From a virus, in the IMG/VR virus record IMGVR_UViG_3300030430_001978, positions 1-34,218 of that record: DNA of 34,218 nucleotides. One strand, given 5' to 3'. The first letter of the stretch is position 1. Every line of letters begins with the position of its first letter. Shown one piece after another: positions 23,945 to 30,962 of this stretch. Made by a program: the position numbers and the translations under genes. Under the pieces are notes generated by a model. That model was not told where the DNA came from. It saw only the letters and a program-made list of their open reading frames with translations, and made no database searches.

Positions 23945-25410
23945 TATACAACACTCCCTAATGTCGCTAATCCTGCTCCTAAACTTGCATCAAACTGATT
24001 ACCTATAGGTATGACAGAAGTTGTTGAACCTGCCAACGGAGCTAAACCACCAAATATTCCAGCAACGTTAGATATAGTTTGCATAGGTAAATTATATTGA
24101 CCAACAAAGTTTTGATAATCTAAATCAAGACCTGCTTGTTGCATACCTCTTTGTGTACCACCAATATTGCCTAATAATTGTACATCAGCTCTTTGTAATG
24201 CTGGTAATTGTCTTCCTATATTTAAAGTTTGTTGTCCTAGCCCACCTAGACCTTGTCCTAGTTGTGAACCGATTGCTCCTGTATATCTTCCTGCACCAAG
24301 ACCTAATGTACCAAGTTGTGTTCCTAATTGTCCGATACCAAGACCTACTTGTCTTCCAGCAGTTCCTGCAGCTTGTCCTAATCTTCCCAGTTGTTGAGCA
24401 AGTTGTGCTTGTTGTGCCCCACCTAGTTGCGTTGCTCCTAATAAACCTTGTAATCCAGCTTGTTGACCTGCTAATGTTTGTTGTCCTAATGCACCTGTTT
24501 GTCCTGCTAGTTGTGATAATAACCTAGCTTGATTTGCCTGTCTTGCTTGTTGTGCTTCGAATGCTTGTTGTGCTGCTCTTTGAGCTAGACCGAATCCTTG
24601 AGACCTTATACCTCCAACGGCTTCTGCTGCTCCACGACCGGCACGTCTAGCTAATTCTTCTGAAGTTAATCTACCTCTAGCCCCACCAAAAGCACCACTT
24701 CTAACTTGTGCTGCCCTATTAGCTATATCTGATTGTGCTAAATTTTCGCTTATATCTTGTAATGTTTGTTGTACTACCGCATCTTCAAAAGGATTAAAAA
24801 ATGCTCCGGTAGATCTAGGATCAAAAGCTCCAGTAGATAAAAGTCCTGCAATACCTGCTTGACCTAATCCACTTAGTGCAGAGGAGATAAATGGTGCTTG
24901 AGTTCCTGCAAGACCTCTAAAACCCATCTGTGCTTCTGAAACACCACGTCCTACATCCATTGCCCCTCTTTGTGCTGCATCTTCTGCTCTTTGATATGCA
25001 GCTAATTCAGGTATTAAAGAGCCTTCTAATCTTGATACACCTGTACCTGCTAGATCTCTAGCTTGTTGTAATCCACTAGCTATTTGTTGTCTGCTTAAAT
25101 CACCAGATTGTAATAATTGTTGTGCAGCTTGTTCAGTTAAAGCTCCACTACGATCTAAAAAAGGTCTATATGAACCTATAGCTTGTTCACCTAATTCAAA
25201 AGCACGTCGTTCTTGTGGTGTAAAATCTGCTATACGTTGCCCTGTATATGTAAAAGGGCTACTATCAGGTAAACCTAGTTGTGCTATTTGAGATACTAAT
25301 TGTTGATTTAATAATGGAAATAATCCAGGAATTCCTGCACCACCACCGGCTATAAAATCCTGCACTATCCGATTAGGTGCTAGTATTTGTTGTTGTGATT
25401 CTACTGCCAT
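23944..25410 (-). CDS. Gln/Gly/Ala/Leu-repeat structural protein (488 aa)
   Basis: An N-terminal domain (residues 1-80, with FTPQERRAFELGEQAIGSY) is followed by a long helical region rich in Ala and Gln. A striking repeat region at about residues 290-410 is made of units such as GALGQQTLAG, GLLGATQLG and LGRLGQAAGT. The repeats yield long open frames on other strands, which I discounted. Similar Gln-rich proteins occur in cyanophage and pelagiphage virion modules. It is likely an internal virion or injected protein. Confidence 0.6.
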   Translation of the reverse strand: MAVESQQQILAPNRIVQDFIAGGGAGIPGLFPLLNQQLVSQIAQLGLPDSSPFTYTGQRIADFTPQERRAFELGEQAIGSYRPFLDRSGALTEQAAQQLLQSGDLSRQQIASGLQQARDLAGTGVSRLEGSLIPELAAYQRAEDAAQRGAMDVGRGVSEAQMGFRGLAGTQAPFISSALSGLGQAGIAGLLSTGAFDPRSTGAFFNPFEDAVVQQTLQDISENLAQSDIANRAAQVRSGAFGGARGRLTSEELARRAGRGAAEAVGGIRSQGFGLAQRAAQQAFEAQQARQANQARLLSQLAGQTGALGQQTLAGQQAGLQGLLGATQLGGAQQAQLAQQLGRLGQAAGTAGRQVGLGIGQLGTQLGTLGLGAGRYTGAIGSQLGQGLGGLGQQTLNIGRQLPALQRADVQLLGNIGGTQRGMQQAGLDLDYQNFVGQYNLPMQTISNVAGIFGGLAPLAGSTTSVIPIGNQFDASLGAGLATLGSVV

Positions 25411-26420
25411 TATACTAATTTTGTCCTTATTGCTTCTAAATTAGCGATACCTTGATCATAATCGCCACCACCTAAATAATCTACCATAACTTTTGGTAAA
25501 ACATATTCTTGATCACTTAAGTATACAGGAATATCATCGCTTGTTGGTGTTCCCGGACCTCTTATTTCTCCATCAGGTCTAACCATTGCTTTATCTCCTT
25601 TACCACCGTTTTTCATACCTATTTTTCCACCGAACATTGCTCTATCTGCTCCTACGAAATTTCTTAAATTTGGAAATGATGGAGTAGATACTACTGATCC
25701 TTGTATATATGGATTATTTTGTAATGGGTTTACCGCAGGTCTTAATCCTTGATCAGCAAAACTAAACCTCCCTTGAGTTCCATATGGGTCTTTACCATAA
25801 ATAGCTTCGACTAATTTCGGAAACAATAATTGTGTTCCAAGTTGAGTTGTTAAAGGGTTTTCTTTAGCAAATTCTTCTAAAGATCCAATACCACCTTTTA
25901 TTCTATCTAAAATATTTGAGCCTTCTACAGCTTCACCAGATCCTACCGGTGATGCACTTTGTGCTATATAATCTTGTATACTAGCTTTACCCTGTTGTAC
26001 ATCTAAGGCTGTGATTTTATCAGCTTGTTTTGCTGCTTCTGCTGCTTCTTTACCAGAAAATATTGAACCTAACGGTGAACTACCTATATTTCGAAATGCT
26101 GTTGCAAAAGCATCTTTAGGGTTAAGTAAAACAGATTCTAAACCTTGTCCTTTTACACCTAGCCCACCGGCTAAACCTGCAGCAAGTAACATATTTTGAG
26201 CATAATTATCACTAGCTGATGTTTTTGTACCTATACCAGCACCGATTGCAGCACCGGGAGCACCACCTATTGCAGCACCTACGACAGCTCCTATTGCCGG
26301 TCCAAGTTTTTTAAATGCTTTTCTAATTTCGCTACCTAAACCAAGCTCTGGTGCTGCCTCGAAATCTTCTTGCATTTTATTTGTTAATGTGGCTATACCA
26401 CCTTCTTCTAACATTTCCAT
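25410..26420 (-). CDS. Virion protein with glycine zipper and phage C-terminal domain (336 aa)
   Basis: A glycine-zipper-like hydrophobic segment lies at about residues 37-63 (AIGAVVGAAIGGAPGAAIG), suited to membrane insertion. The C-terminal 60 residues carry the common phage virion motif: a PGTPTSDDIPVYLSDQEYVLP stretch followed by a Gly-rich turn and short helix. Proteins with this tail are usually annotated as structural or ejection proteins. The start overlaps the DUF6321-like gene by 13 bases; ATGs at 26420 and 26414 are both possible. Confidence 0.6.
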   Translation of the reverse strand: MEMLEEGGIATLTNKMQEDFEAAPELGLGSEIRKAFKKLGPAIGAVVGAAIGGAPGAAIGAGIGTKTSASDNYAQNMLLAAGLAGGLGVKGQGLESVLLNPKDAFATAFRNIGSSPLGSIFSGKEAAEAAKQADKITALDVQQGKASIQDYIAQSASPVGSGEAVEGSNILDRIKGGIGSLEEFAKENPLTTQLGTQLLFPKLVEAIYGKDPYGTQGRFSFADQGLRPAVNPLQNNPYIQGSVVSTPSFPNLRNFVGADRAMFGGKIGMKNGGKGDKAMVRPDGEIRGPGTPTSDDIPVYLSDQEYVLPKVMVDYLGGGDYDQGIANLEAIRTKLV

Positions 26421-26692
26421 CTTCTTCTTGCTTGTCTCAATCTTGAGTTAGGATTTTTTGCTGCTTTTGGAAATTTTTTCATCTGACCTGCACTTCTTGC
26501 ACAAAAAGATTTTCGTCTTTTTGCTGCTTTGCTACCTTTTTTAACTTTACCGGTAACTGCAGTTTTTAATTTTGATCCTGGATTTAATCTTCTGTAGGCT
26601 TTAACACCTGCTTTGGTCATTCCAGCACCTTTTTTTGTAGCTCTAAAATTCCTCTTATTACGAGGAGGCATTTTAGATTTTTTTCTAGCCAT
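26408..26692 (-). CDS. DUF6321-like highly basic small protein (94 aa)
   Basis: A 94-residue protein with roughly a third Lys/Arg. The C-terminal signature FCARSAGQMKKFPKAAKNP, with a SRLRQARRRWKC end, matches DUF6321, a phage family of unknown function. The charge suggests DNA or RNA binding, perhaps in packaged DNA. A GCAGGAAAT ribosome site precedes the ATG. It lies between head-tail and internal virion genes. Confidence 0.75.
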   Translation of the reverse strand: MARKKSKMPPRNKRNFRATKKGAGMTKAGVKAYRRLNPGSKLKTAVTGKVKKGSKAAKRRKSFCARSAGQMKKFPKAAKNPNSRLRQARRRWKC

Positions 26693-26802
26693 ATATTTCC
26701 TGCATACTTATCCTTGTTAAATCTATAAATAGACGCAGGTAGTCTCATGACTCCTGGATTATCTTATATCATAGCTATATTTAGTCTTAATATAAAGTTT
26801 TT

Positions 26803-27114
26803 CTAACTTATAGTTACGGATACTGTGCCGACTGAGCCTACTAATTTACTCAAAACACATTTAGCAGTAAAAGGTACTGATATATCTACAAACTCAAAAC
26901 CATCCCATAACTGTAAACTATTAGTTGATGTATTAAATAAAATTGTTCCGGTATTAAATGACTGTTGATCTCTATTAGTTGTATTTACTTGGTATGTATT
27001 TAATATATCTACTTGTCCTAAATTTAATTCTAAAATTCTAACTAATTTATTAAATAACTCAGGTGTAACTTCTTCGGACGCTAATGGTAAATTAGTCGGT
27101 AATAATTTAGCCAC
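26803..27114 (-). CDS. Small structural protein (103 aa)
   Basis: After a helical N-terminus (ELFNKLVRILELNLGQVD), residues about 50-75 follow the pattern GTILFNTSTNSLQLWDGFEF. This short beta segment is seen at tips and junctions of phage tail fibre or collar proteins. It is coupled to the gp10-like gene (TAATG-like junction at 27114). Probably a minor tail or head-tail completion component; exact role unknown. Confidence 0.6.
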   Translation of the reverse strand: MAKLLPTNLPLASEEVTPELFNKLVRILELNLGQVDILNTYQVNTTNRDQQSFNTGTILFNTSTNSLQLWDGFEFVDISVPFTAKCVLSKLVGSVGTVSVTIS

Positions 27115-28967
27115 TATCTTCTACCGTCTTGTCTTACATCTACCCTTGTAGCTCCTAATCTCCAACCTGTACCTGTATTAGCAGGAGCATTATCGTCATC
27201 TGATTCTACCCTAAAAACGAATTGTCTACCTCTAGCTCTTATATGTTTTTGTGTAGTTGTAGAAGTAATCGCACTTGTATTTGCTGTAGCTAAATCATCA
27301 TTAGGAAAATTTCTAACTTTTGTTACCATGTTTAATTGACCACCACTTTCATTAGATAAAAATTTAACATCAGGTATTAATCTATTAATAAACGAAAATG
27401 TATCTCCTTCACCTATATCTATATCAGAACTTTCAATAAAAACACCGGTCATAGGCTGACCATCATCGTCAAAGCCTGTTTCATGTTGGAATATATAATT
27501 ATTAGACGTAGCTTGTGGGTAAGGCTCTACCCCTTCATCAAGCCATGCAGTCCTAGATAATTGTCCGTAAGTCCATGTATTTTCTTCATAATTATAAATA
27601 ACATATCTATCAACTTCTGTTGATGACGCTGATGGGTAAAACCAACCTACTTCATTTTTATTATTTATAGTAAAAGCAAATATTTTATATGCTTGATTTC
27701 TATTTATATCACTAAAAACATAATTTTGTACTGTGCACCGCACTTTATTTACTGTGCCTGTATAAGCATAAAAATTTTCATAGCCCATCCACAGCACTGC
27801 TTTTGGTGTTGTTATAGCACCTTTAGGTGATATTAATCCAGAACTCTCATTAATTAAATTAACACCAAAAGTAAAAGGTGGTCCAATAAATTGCATAGAA
27901 TATAATGATGTATCTGTCCAAATTAATATTTCTTGTCTAGCTTTTACAGCTCCTACTATTACTGAGCCAGACGATAAACGTAAACTTCCTGCAGTATTTG
28001 TTGGCAATGGATTAAATACTTCAGAGTTTTCTTGATCACTAAATGCAATTAACATCGGATCTAATATACCTGTTCTTGCAGTGCCTGCGGTATTAATATC
28101 ATCTGCACCTAATACGATTAAATGTCTATCTACTTCAGAAGTAATTACTTGTAATGCTTTTGTAGGCACTAAATCAGCCCCACTCCTAGATGATAAAGCA
28201 ACCGCTCTTGTAGTTACACCATTAGTTTGGTCCCAATAAAATATACCTCCTGCACGTGGATTAATAACTAAATCTTCACCGAAGTTATCGTGCGACCATA
28301 ACCTTAACTGATTAGTATCTGATAAAGCTGTTGCTGAACCCCAAGTACCTGCCCCCCAAGTATCAACACCCCAACCAGATGATTGTACATAATTATCTAA
28401 ACCTACATTTATTTGATATGCCCCAACTACAGAACTTCCGCCATTACCTGTATCACTAGAGTTTGCAGTAGCACTAGCTGTAAATGTATATGAATTAGCA
28501 TCTACTATACTTGCTATTTGGTATTCTTGATTTAAAACTGCTGCAGTTATATTACCACCTAAACTAGAGGCACCACTAAAAGTAACAAAATCATTAACTA
28601 CTGCTCCGTGTGCAGTATCAGTAGCTGTTATTGTTGCAGATCCATTAGTTGCAGCAAAAGTTACATCACCAGCAGATGTTGTAGTTCTTATAGGTGTTAT
28701 ATCGTTATAACTAGAACCTTCTAAAATATAATATTTAAGATGGGTGCCTACCCCTAGTAATTTCGTCGTAGCTAATGTTACCCAATTATGTAATGCTCTA
28801 GCTGTTCCTAAAAAAGTATTACTTGTTAATTTTAACCAACCACCAAATTTTTCAGGTCTACCTTTCCTAAACCTAACTAAGTTTACGTCAAACCAACCGC
28901 CCTCATTATCGTAATCAGTGCCTTCTCTGTTGATTCCCGGTCTGAAAACTAATTTTTGTAATCCCAT
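27114..28967 (-). CDS. P22 gp10-like packaged DNA stabilisation/tail hub protein
   Basis: A 617-residue protein whose N-terminus (FRPGINREGTDY, GGWFDVNLVRFRKGRPEK) is characteristic of phage stabilisation or tail-hub proteins related to P22 gp10. Residues about 100-180 contain a Thr/Ala/Gly-rich insertion of Ig or ubiquitous tail-domain type (ITATDTAHGAVVNDFV). Beta-strand-rich sequence with many Trp/Tyr follows, in line with a propeller-like hub. It would seal the portal or connect head to tail. The family assignment is by pattern; a different tail-tube protein is possible. Confidence 0.65.
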   Translation of the reverse strand: MGLQKLVFRPGINREGTDYDNEGGWFDVNLVRFRKGRPEKFGGWLKLTSNTFLGTARALHNWVTLATTKLLGVGTHLKYYILEGSSYNDITPIRTTTSAGDVTFAATNGSATITATDTAHGAVVNDFVTFSGASSLGGNITAAVLNQEYQIASIVDANSYTFTASATANSSDTGNGGSSVVGAYQINVGLDNYVQSSGWGVDTWGAGTWGSATALSDTNQLRLWSHDNFGEDLVINPRAGGIFYWDQTNGVTTRAVALSSRSGADLVPTKALQVITSEVDRHLIVLGADDINTAGTARTGILDPMLIAFSDQENSEVFNPLPTNTAGSLRLSSGSVIVGAVKARQEILIWTDTSLYSMQFIGPPFTFGVNLINESSGLISPKGAITTPKAVLWMGYENFYAYTGTVNKVRCTVQNYVFSDINRNQAYKIFAFTINNKNEVGWFYPSASSTEVDRYVIYNYEENTWTYGQLSRTAWLDEGVEPYPQATSNNYIFQHETGFDDDGQPMTGVFIESSDIDIGEGDTFSFINRLIPDVKFLSNESGGQLNMVTKVRNFPNDDLATANTSAITSTTTQKHIRARGRQFVFRVESDDDNAPANTGTGWRLGATRVDVRQDGRR

Positions 28968-29411
28968 TTATACCTCAGTCCAATCTTTGCCTTGAAATAA
29001 TAAGGCTTCTGCTTCTCGTCTTCTTACTAAACCCTGTAATACTTTACCACCTGCTTTGTTCCATCTTTTTATTTGATGAGGCACTTCGTCGTACTCCTTG
29101 TTATTTAAAACTTTTAGCATGGTGCTGTTATTAAGATTTGTTGGTCCAAGATTGTAAGTCCAAGACACTAATGCATCAAACATACATTGTTCTAAATCCA
29201 CGTCTACTGCTTTTTCTACGTATTCACAATATTCGTCTAATTCATTTAATAACATATTATCTGCTTGTTCTTTCGATACAGTCATACCTTCTTTTACATT
29301 TTTAGTATGTCCATAACCTATGGTCCATACTCCTACTGCATCTTGATAAGCTTGTAATTCACAACCTTCAAACATTTTTATTAAGCTTATACCTTCGTTT
29401 GATATATTCAT
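28968..29411 (-). CDS. T4-type lysozyme (endolysin, GH24)
   Basis: A 147-residue muramidase cleaving peptidoglycan. The catalytic triad spacing of T4 lysozyme is intact: E15 in MFEG, D24, T30 in VWTIGYGHT. The motif YNLG and a C-terminal RRREAEALL helix also fit. There is no signal-anchor or signal peptide, so it needs a holin to reach the wall. I start it at the ATG at 29411, sharing a base with the TAA of the nuclease gene and preceded by a GGGGGG-rich site, rather than the TTG at 29426. Confidence 0.9.
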   Translation of the reverse strand: MNISNEGISLIKMFEGCELQAYQDAVGVWTIGYGHTKNVKEGMTVSKEQADNMLLNELDEYCEYVEKAVDVDLEQCMFDALVSWTYNLGPTNLNNSTMLKVLNNKEYDEVPHQIKRWNKAGGKVLQGLVRRREAEALLFQGKDWTEV

Positions 29412-29791
29412 TAATAATCCCCCCAAACTTTTGTCTTTTTACCGCCATCGTATACAACAGCATGACCTTCCTCTATTAATATTTTACACATATCTTTACC
29501 GTCTTCTGTAAAAGGTATTGCTAATATTCTACCATATTTACCTTTCCCAAAAGATTGTATTTTGATTTTACCTACGCAAAGTTCTTTTAATCTATCTTTT
29601 GCTGCAAGTCCTAATTTTTTCTCTGCCAAATCACGAGTCCTTGACTCAGGTGTGTCTATACCTGCCAACCTGCAGCGTTGTTTATACAAGCGAACATCAA
29701 AGCCTAAGTCAAGGGTAACATCAATAGTATCACCATCTACTACTTTTTCTAGTATTGCATGATATACAAAAGGTTGTGGTGAACTAGTCAT
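29411..29791 (-). CDS. Staphylococcal nuclease-like (thermonuclease) protein
   Basis: A 126-residue OB-fold nuclease. Signature residues: VVDGDTIDV (D19, D21), RLAGIDTPE (R41, D46, T47, E49) and GKYGRIL (R88), which align with D21/R35/D40/T41/E43/R87 of Staphylococcus nuclease. All catalytic positions are kept. There is no signal peptide, so it acts in the cytoplasm or at lysis, perhaps degrading host nucleic acid. It sits inside the lysis cluster, between spanin and lysozyme, overlapping Rz1 by eight bases. Confidence 0.85.
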   Translation of the reverse strand: MTSSPQPFVYHAILEKVVDGDTIDVTLDLGFDVRLYKQRCRLAGIDTPESRTRDLAEKKLGLAAKDRLKELCVGKIKIQSFGKGKYGRILAIPFTEDGKDMCKILIEEGHAVVYDGGKKTKVWGDY

Positions 29792-30164
29792 TTTTATTTA
29801 TTGTTACTTTTCTATAATATACAACAACATCTTTTAATTCTGTAATATATCTTTTTATTTCTTGCATATTATAAGCCATAACCTCATAGTCTGGTATTGT
29901 CATAGCTAGGAATACAACTTCACCCTCTTGTTTTTCTATCCTTGCAAGTTGTTCTTCTAAATTATCTGGTGTTATAGCAATCCATTGTGGTTGTTTTAAA
30001 TTAATTTCTCTAGGCATAATAGGTTGTACGATTGTACGCTCTATCGGTTTTGAAGTTACTTGTATTGGGTTAGTTGGAAGTAGACTGCAACTGGAGACCG
30101 CTATCAAGATCATCAATAGTAAAACTAAGTTTCTCGATATCTTCCATAATATGTTTTGTACCAT
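29784..30164 (-). CDS. Rz1-like outer-membrane spanin lipoprotein
   Basis: A 126-residue protein with a lipoprotein signal: basic N-terminus, hydrophobic LVLLLMILIAV and lipobox VSSC, giving a mature N-terminal Cys near residue 26. Pro residues follow (LLPTNPIQV), as in Rz1. It overlaps the Rz frame by 95 bases in another frame, the classic spanin arrangement. With Rz it should fuse inner and outer membranes in the last step of lysis of a Gram-negative host. It is longer than lambda Rz1, with a C-terminal soluble extension. Confidence 0.75.
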   Translation of the reverse strand: MVQNILWKISRNLVLLLMILIAVSSCSLLPTNPIQVTSKPIERTIVQPIMPREINLKQPQWIAITPDNLEEQLARIEKQEGEVVFLAMTIPDYEVMAYNMQEIKRYITELKDVVVYYRKVTINKND

Positions 30165-30465
30165 TATTTATTTTCCTTTCCATTTCTACTGGATCATTTA
30201 ATATTTTTGCTGTTAATTGATAATTTTGTATAAACTGTGTATATCTATTTAACTCACGTTGTGCAGCTTGACTTTTCAAAGTTATGTCTTGTAGTTGTTG
30301 AGTTTGCAAAGTAAAATCTTCTTGTAAGTTTTTTATAGTTTCTTCTTGTGTGGCTACTGCATTTTCTAATAATATATTATTTGCATTAAGTATTTGATTT
30401 TGTGAATAAAAATAATATAACCCTATACATAAAATAAATATTATGCCAATTAATATTTTACTCAT
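30070..30465 (-). CDS. Rz-like inner-membrane spanin
   Basis: A 131-residue protein with one N-terminal membrane helix (ILIGIIFILCIGLYYFY) and a long periplasmic coiled coil (residues about 25-100, rich in Gln/Glu/Leu heptads), the i-spanin layout. The C-terminal 95 bases of the gene encode the start of the Rz1-like protein in another frame. Its ATG lies eight bases inside the 51-residue gene. Confidence 0.75.
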   Translation of the reverse strand: MSKILIGIIFILCIGLYYFYSQNQILNANNILLENAVATQEETIKNLQEDFTLQTQQLQDITLKSQAAQRELNRYTQFIQNYQLTAKILNDPVEMERKINNGTKHIMEDIEKLSFTIDDLDSGLQLQSTSN

Positions 30466-30613
30466 CTAAAGGTTTATCGTTTGTTTTAATTTCAAAATGG
30501 TTGATTTTATTTTCTTTTATAGCTTTCGAAAATTTTTCGTATATTTCTTCATGAGATAACTCCATAACATCGTCAATGTAAATAACGGCTTTTACTGTAT
30601 CGTTTTTAGCCAT
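30458..30613 (-). CDS. Small protein in lysis cluster (51 aa)
   Basis: A gene found by hand between the coiled-coil membrane protein and Rz. The ATG at 30613 shares its base with the upstream TAA (TAATG), and the TAA at 30460-30458 overlaps the Rz start by eight bases. The protein (MAKNDTVKAVIYIDDV onward) is soluble, Lys/Glu-rich, with a short beta strand then a helix (EEIYEKFSKAIKE). Tight coupling on both sides supports it as real. Function unknown. Confidence 0.7.
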   Translation of the reverse strand: MAKNDTVKAVIYIDDVMELSHEEIYEKFSKAIKENKINHFEIKTNDKPLDE

Positions 30614-30960
30614 TATCCTGACAATGGGTTTTTATTACTGTCTTTGATTTCCTCTATTTGTTTATCAAGACTTTGTAAATCTGCCTTGATGGTAGCAATA
30701 TCCGTTTTTATATCAGTAACGTCAGGCACTTCAATACTATCTATTTCTTTTTCTAAAAATTGTACAGATGTTTCTATAGATGCAAAACGTTCCTCGATAA
30801 TTTTCATTTCATCTTCAGCCTCATCAACCCCACCAATCTTAGCTTCTAAGTTTTCTAATCTATTTACATATGTAGCACCTGTATAACCAAAACCAGCTAG
30901 GGTGCCTACTATAGAAACTAATGCGATTATTTGTCCTGTTTTGCTTTGAAACCAATCCAT
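30613..30960 (-). CDS. One-TM coiled-coil protein, holin candidate (115 aa)
   Basis: Start chosen at the ATG at 30960 (MDWFQSKTGQ), five bases after GGAGA; the upstream TTG at 30972 lies beyond that site. One hydrophobic segment (about residues 8-27, IIALVSIVGTLAGFGYTGAT) is followed by an acidic coiled coil to the end. Position just before the spanins and lysozyme suggests holin or a lysis regulator. A single TM with a long coiled coil is unusual for a holin, so this is an inference. Confidence 0.6.
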   Translation of the reverse strand: MDWFQSKTGQIIALVSIVGTLAGFGYTGATYVNRLENLEAKIGGVDEAEDEMKIIEERFASIETSVQFLEKEIDSIEVPDVTDIKTDIATIKADLQSLDKQIEEIKDSNKNPLSG

Positions 30961-30962
30961 AT

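Noticed and set aside
24153-24527. A 124-codon plus-strand open frame of hydrophobic residues
   Set aside because: Shadow of the Gln/Gly/Leu repeats of the minus-strand structural gene; no ribosome site.
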